Below, piece by piece: positions 61,713 to 64,000 of a DNA stretch of 64,000 nucleotides. A model generated the notes under the pieces. That model saw only the letters and a program-made list of their open reading frames with translations. It searched no databases and was not told the DNA's origin. How positions within the stretch are numbered: position 1 is the first letter of the stretch; each line of letters starts with the position of its first letter. The translations under genes and the position numbers were made by a program. This DNA is from Sipunculus nudus (Eukaryota > Annelida > Sipuncula > Golfingiida > Sipunculidae): assembly GCA_026874595.1 (NCBI GenBank), contig CM049315.1, forward strand, positions 5,394,664 through 5,458,663. Direction: 5' to 3'.

Positions 61713-64000
61713 GATCCTATGGCAACCCAGCTTGTCTCTACTGGATCCTATGGCAGCCCAGCTTGTCTCTGCTGGATCCTATGGCAGCCCGGCTTGCCTC
61801 TACTAGATACTATGGCAGCTCGGCTTGCCTCTACTGGATCCTATGGCAGCCCAGCTTGTCTCTACTGGATCCTATGGCAGCCCGGCTTGCCTCTACTAGA
61901 TCCTATGGCAGCCCGGCCTGTCTCTACTGGATCCTATGGCAGCCCAGTTTGTCTCTACTGGATCCTATGGCAGCCCGGCTTGCCTCTACTAGATACTATG
62001 GCAGCCCGGCTTGCCTCTACTGGATCTTATGGCAACCCAGCTTGTCTCTACTAGATCCTATGGCAGCCCAGCTTGTCTCTACTAGATCCTATGGCAGCCC
62101 TGCTTGCCTCTACTAGATCCTATGGCAGCCCGGATTGCCTCTACTAGATCCTGTGGCAGCCCGGCTTGGTTCTACTAGATCCTAAGGCAGCAAGGGCTGC
62201 CTCTACTAGATCCTATGGCAGCCCGGCTTGCCTCTACTAGATCCTAAGGCAGCCTGGCTTGCCACTACTATGTCCTATGGCAGCCCGCCTTGCCTCTACT
62301 AGATACTATGGCAGCCCGGCTTGCCTCTACTAGATCCTATGGCAGCCCAGCTTGCCTCCATTAGATCCTATGGCAGCCCGGCTTGCCTCTTCTAGATCCT
62401 ATGGCAGCCCGACTTGTCTCTACTAGATCCTATGGCAGCCCGGCCTGCCTCTACTAGATACTATGGCAGCCCGGTTTGCCACTACCAGATCTTATGGCAC
62501 CCGGCCTGCCTCTACTAGGTCCTATGGCAGCCCAACTTTCCTCTACTATATCCTATGGAAGCCCGGCTTGCCTCTTCTAGATCATATGGCAGCCCTGCTT
62601 GCCTCTACTAGATCCTATGGCAGACCTGCTTGCCTCTACTAGATCCTATGGCAGCCCGGCTTGCCTCTACTAGATCCTATGGCAGCCCGGCTTGCCTCTA
62701 CTAGATCCTATGGCAGCCCTGCTTGCCTCTACTAGATCCTTTGGCTCCCCGGCTTGCCTCTACTAGATCCTATGGCAGCCCGGCTTGCCTCTACTAGATC
62801 CTATGGCAGCCCGGCTTGTCTCTACTAGATCCTATGGCAGCCCGGCTTCCCTCAAATGGATCCTATGGCAGCCCGGCTTGGCTCTACTAGATCCTATGGC
62901 AGCTTGTCTCTACTAGATACTATGGCAGCCTAGCTTCCCTCTACTAGATCGTATGGCAGCCCGGCTTGCCTCTACTAGATCCTATGGCAGCCCTGCTTGC
63001 CTCTACTAGATCCTATGGCAGCCCGGCTTGCCTCTACTAGATCCTATGGCAGCCCGGCTTGCCTCTACTGGATCCTAAGGCAGCCCGGCTTGCCTCTAGT
63101 GGATCCTATGGCAGCCCGGCTTCCCTCAAATGGATCCTATGGCAGCCCGGCTTGGCTCTATTAGATCCTATGGCAGCTTGTCTCTACTAGATACTATGGC
63201 AGCCTAGCTTGCCTCTACTAGATCCTATGGCAGCCCGGCTTGCCTCTACTGGATCCTATGGCAGCCCGGCTTGGCTCTACTAGATCCTATGGCAGCTTGT
63301 CTCTACTAGATACTATGGCAGCCTAGCTTGCCTCTACTAGATCCTATGGCAGCCCGGCTTGGCTCTACTAGATCCTATGGCAGCTTGTCTCTACTAGATA
63401 CTATGGCAGCCTAGCTTGCCTCTACTAGATCCTATGGCAGCCCGGCTTGCCTCTACTGGATCCTATGGCAGCCCGGCTTGCCTCTACTGGATCCTATGGC
63501 AGCCCGGCTTGCCTCTCCTGCATCCTATGGCAGCCCGGCTTGCCTCTACCCGATCCTATGGCAGCCCGGCTTGCCTCTACTGGATCCTATGGCAGCCCGG
63601 CTTGGCTCTACTAGATCCTATGACAGCTTGTCTCTACTAGATACTATGGCAGCCTAGCTTTCCTCTACTAGATCCTATGGCAGCCCGGCTTGTCTCTACT
63701 GGATCCTTTGGCAGCCCGGATTCTATTAGATCCTGTGGCAGCTTGTCTCTACTGGATCCTATGGCAACCCAGCTTGTCTCTACTGGATCCTATGGCAGCC
63801 CAGCTTGTCTCTGCTGGATCCTATGGCAGCCCGGCTTGCCTCTACTAGATACTATGGCAGCTCGGCTTGCCTCTACTGGATCCTATGGCAGCCCGGCTTG
63901 CCTCTACTAGATCCTATGGCAGCCCAGCTTATCTCTACTGGATCCTATGGCAGCCCGGCTTGCCTCTACTAGATCCTATGGCAGCCCGGCTTGTCTCTAC
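61713..64000 (+). repeat. right-end higher-order repeat, 3.03-kb period, copy 3 (cut by window end)
   Basis: This is a direct repeat of 58680-60966, still in progress when the window ends. It contains the CTCTGCTGG, CGGCCTGTC, CAGCAAGGG, CTCTCCTGCATCC and TTATCTCTACTGG landmarks in the same order. It implies that the array continues to the right with the same 3.03-kb unit. Confidence 0.88.

Larger units (their letters stand above)
1..64000. repeat. 31-bp satellite DNA array filling the whole window
   Basis: Every line of the window reads as head-to-tail copies of one 31-bp unit, all in the same orientation, about 2,070 copies. The fixed parts are CTATGGCAGCCC at the start and CTCTACTAGATC or CTCTACTGGATC at the end. 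Variation is concentrated in the CCGG/CCAG/CCTG core, in GCC versus GTC, and in TAG versus TGG. No stretch of unrelated sequence longer than a few bases was seen, so neither array edge lies in the window. Such arrays are typical of eukaryotic centromeric, pericentromeric or subtelomeric heterochromatin. The chromosomal position and species cannot be decided from the sequence. No gene, tRNA, rRNA or mobile element was recognised anywhere inside it. Confidence 0.98.

Noticed and set aside
1-64000. CRISPR array, because of the 31-bp direct repeats
   Set aside because: There are no spacers: the units are directly adjacent, vary along their length, and no cas-like genes occur. A satellite explains all of it.
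1-64000. Retroelement, DNA transposon or target-site duplication inside the array
   Set aside because: No stretch departs from the 31-bp pattern by more than small indels, and no terminal repeats, poly-A tails or coding domains were seen.
1-64000. Telomeric or G-quadruplex-forming repeat
   Set aside because: The monomer has no TTAGGG-like motif and no regularly spaced GGG runs on either strand.
1-64000. Naming a species or known satellite family
   Set aside because: I do not recognise the monomer with confidence, and no unique flanking sequence is available to anchor it.

Overview
The whole 64-kb window is one uninterrupted tandem array of a 31-bp satellite (minisatellite-class) monomer, roughly 2,070 copies, entering at base 1 and still running at base 64000. 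I found no protein-coding gene, RNA gene, transposon, CRISPR array, telomere repeat or other unique sequence on either strand. An exact consensus unit lies at 32-62. It starts CTATGGCAGCCCGG, ends TCTACTAGATC, is about 58% G+C, and carries one GATC and one CpG. All open reading frames of 60-200 codons are by-products of the repeat. They read one recurring 31-residue peptide on the + strand and almost all end at the TAG in the monomer's CTACTAG.

This kind of DNA points to a eukaryotic chromosome, in centromeric, pericentromeric, subtelomeric or other heterochromatic satellite, probably from a long-read assembly. I do not recognise the satellite, so I give no species. Its single CpG appears in both deaminated forms (CA and TG), which fits a genome with CpG methylation, but this is an inference.

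Layout. Block A (1-7834) is a 4.6-kb higher-order repeat and a partial second copy, mostly TAG-type monomers, with an internal 1.3-kb segment (611-1947) present three times. 7835-8340 is a transition rich in TGG-type monomers. Block B (8341-14694) returns almost unchanged at 17096-23449; between them a 1,566-bp repeat is tandemly doubled (13277-16436). Block C is a 6,574-bp unit in exact tandem (20977-27550 and 27551-34133), and its right part is built of a 1,868-bp higher-order repeat. A third, rearranged version of block C follows at 35281-41766. 41767-53674 is a mosaic of shorter segments, including pieces shared with block B and with sequence 12 kb away. 53675-64000 is built from overlapping copies of a roughly 3-5 kb repeat.

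Two processes are visible. Most copy-number differences between otherwise near-identical long copies are exact multiples of 31 bp (62, 93, 124, 155, 217, 279, 341), as expected from in-register unequal exchange. Length variants of the monomer (26, 27, 29 and 30 bp) act as inherited tags that make the higher-order periods non-multiples of 31 and allow segments to be traced across the array.
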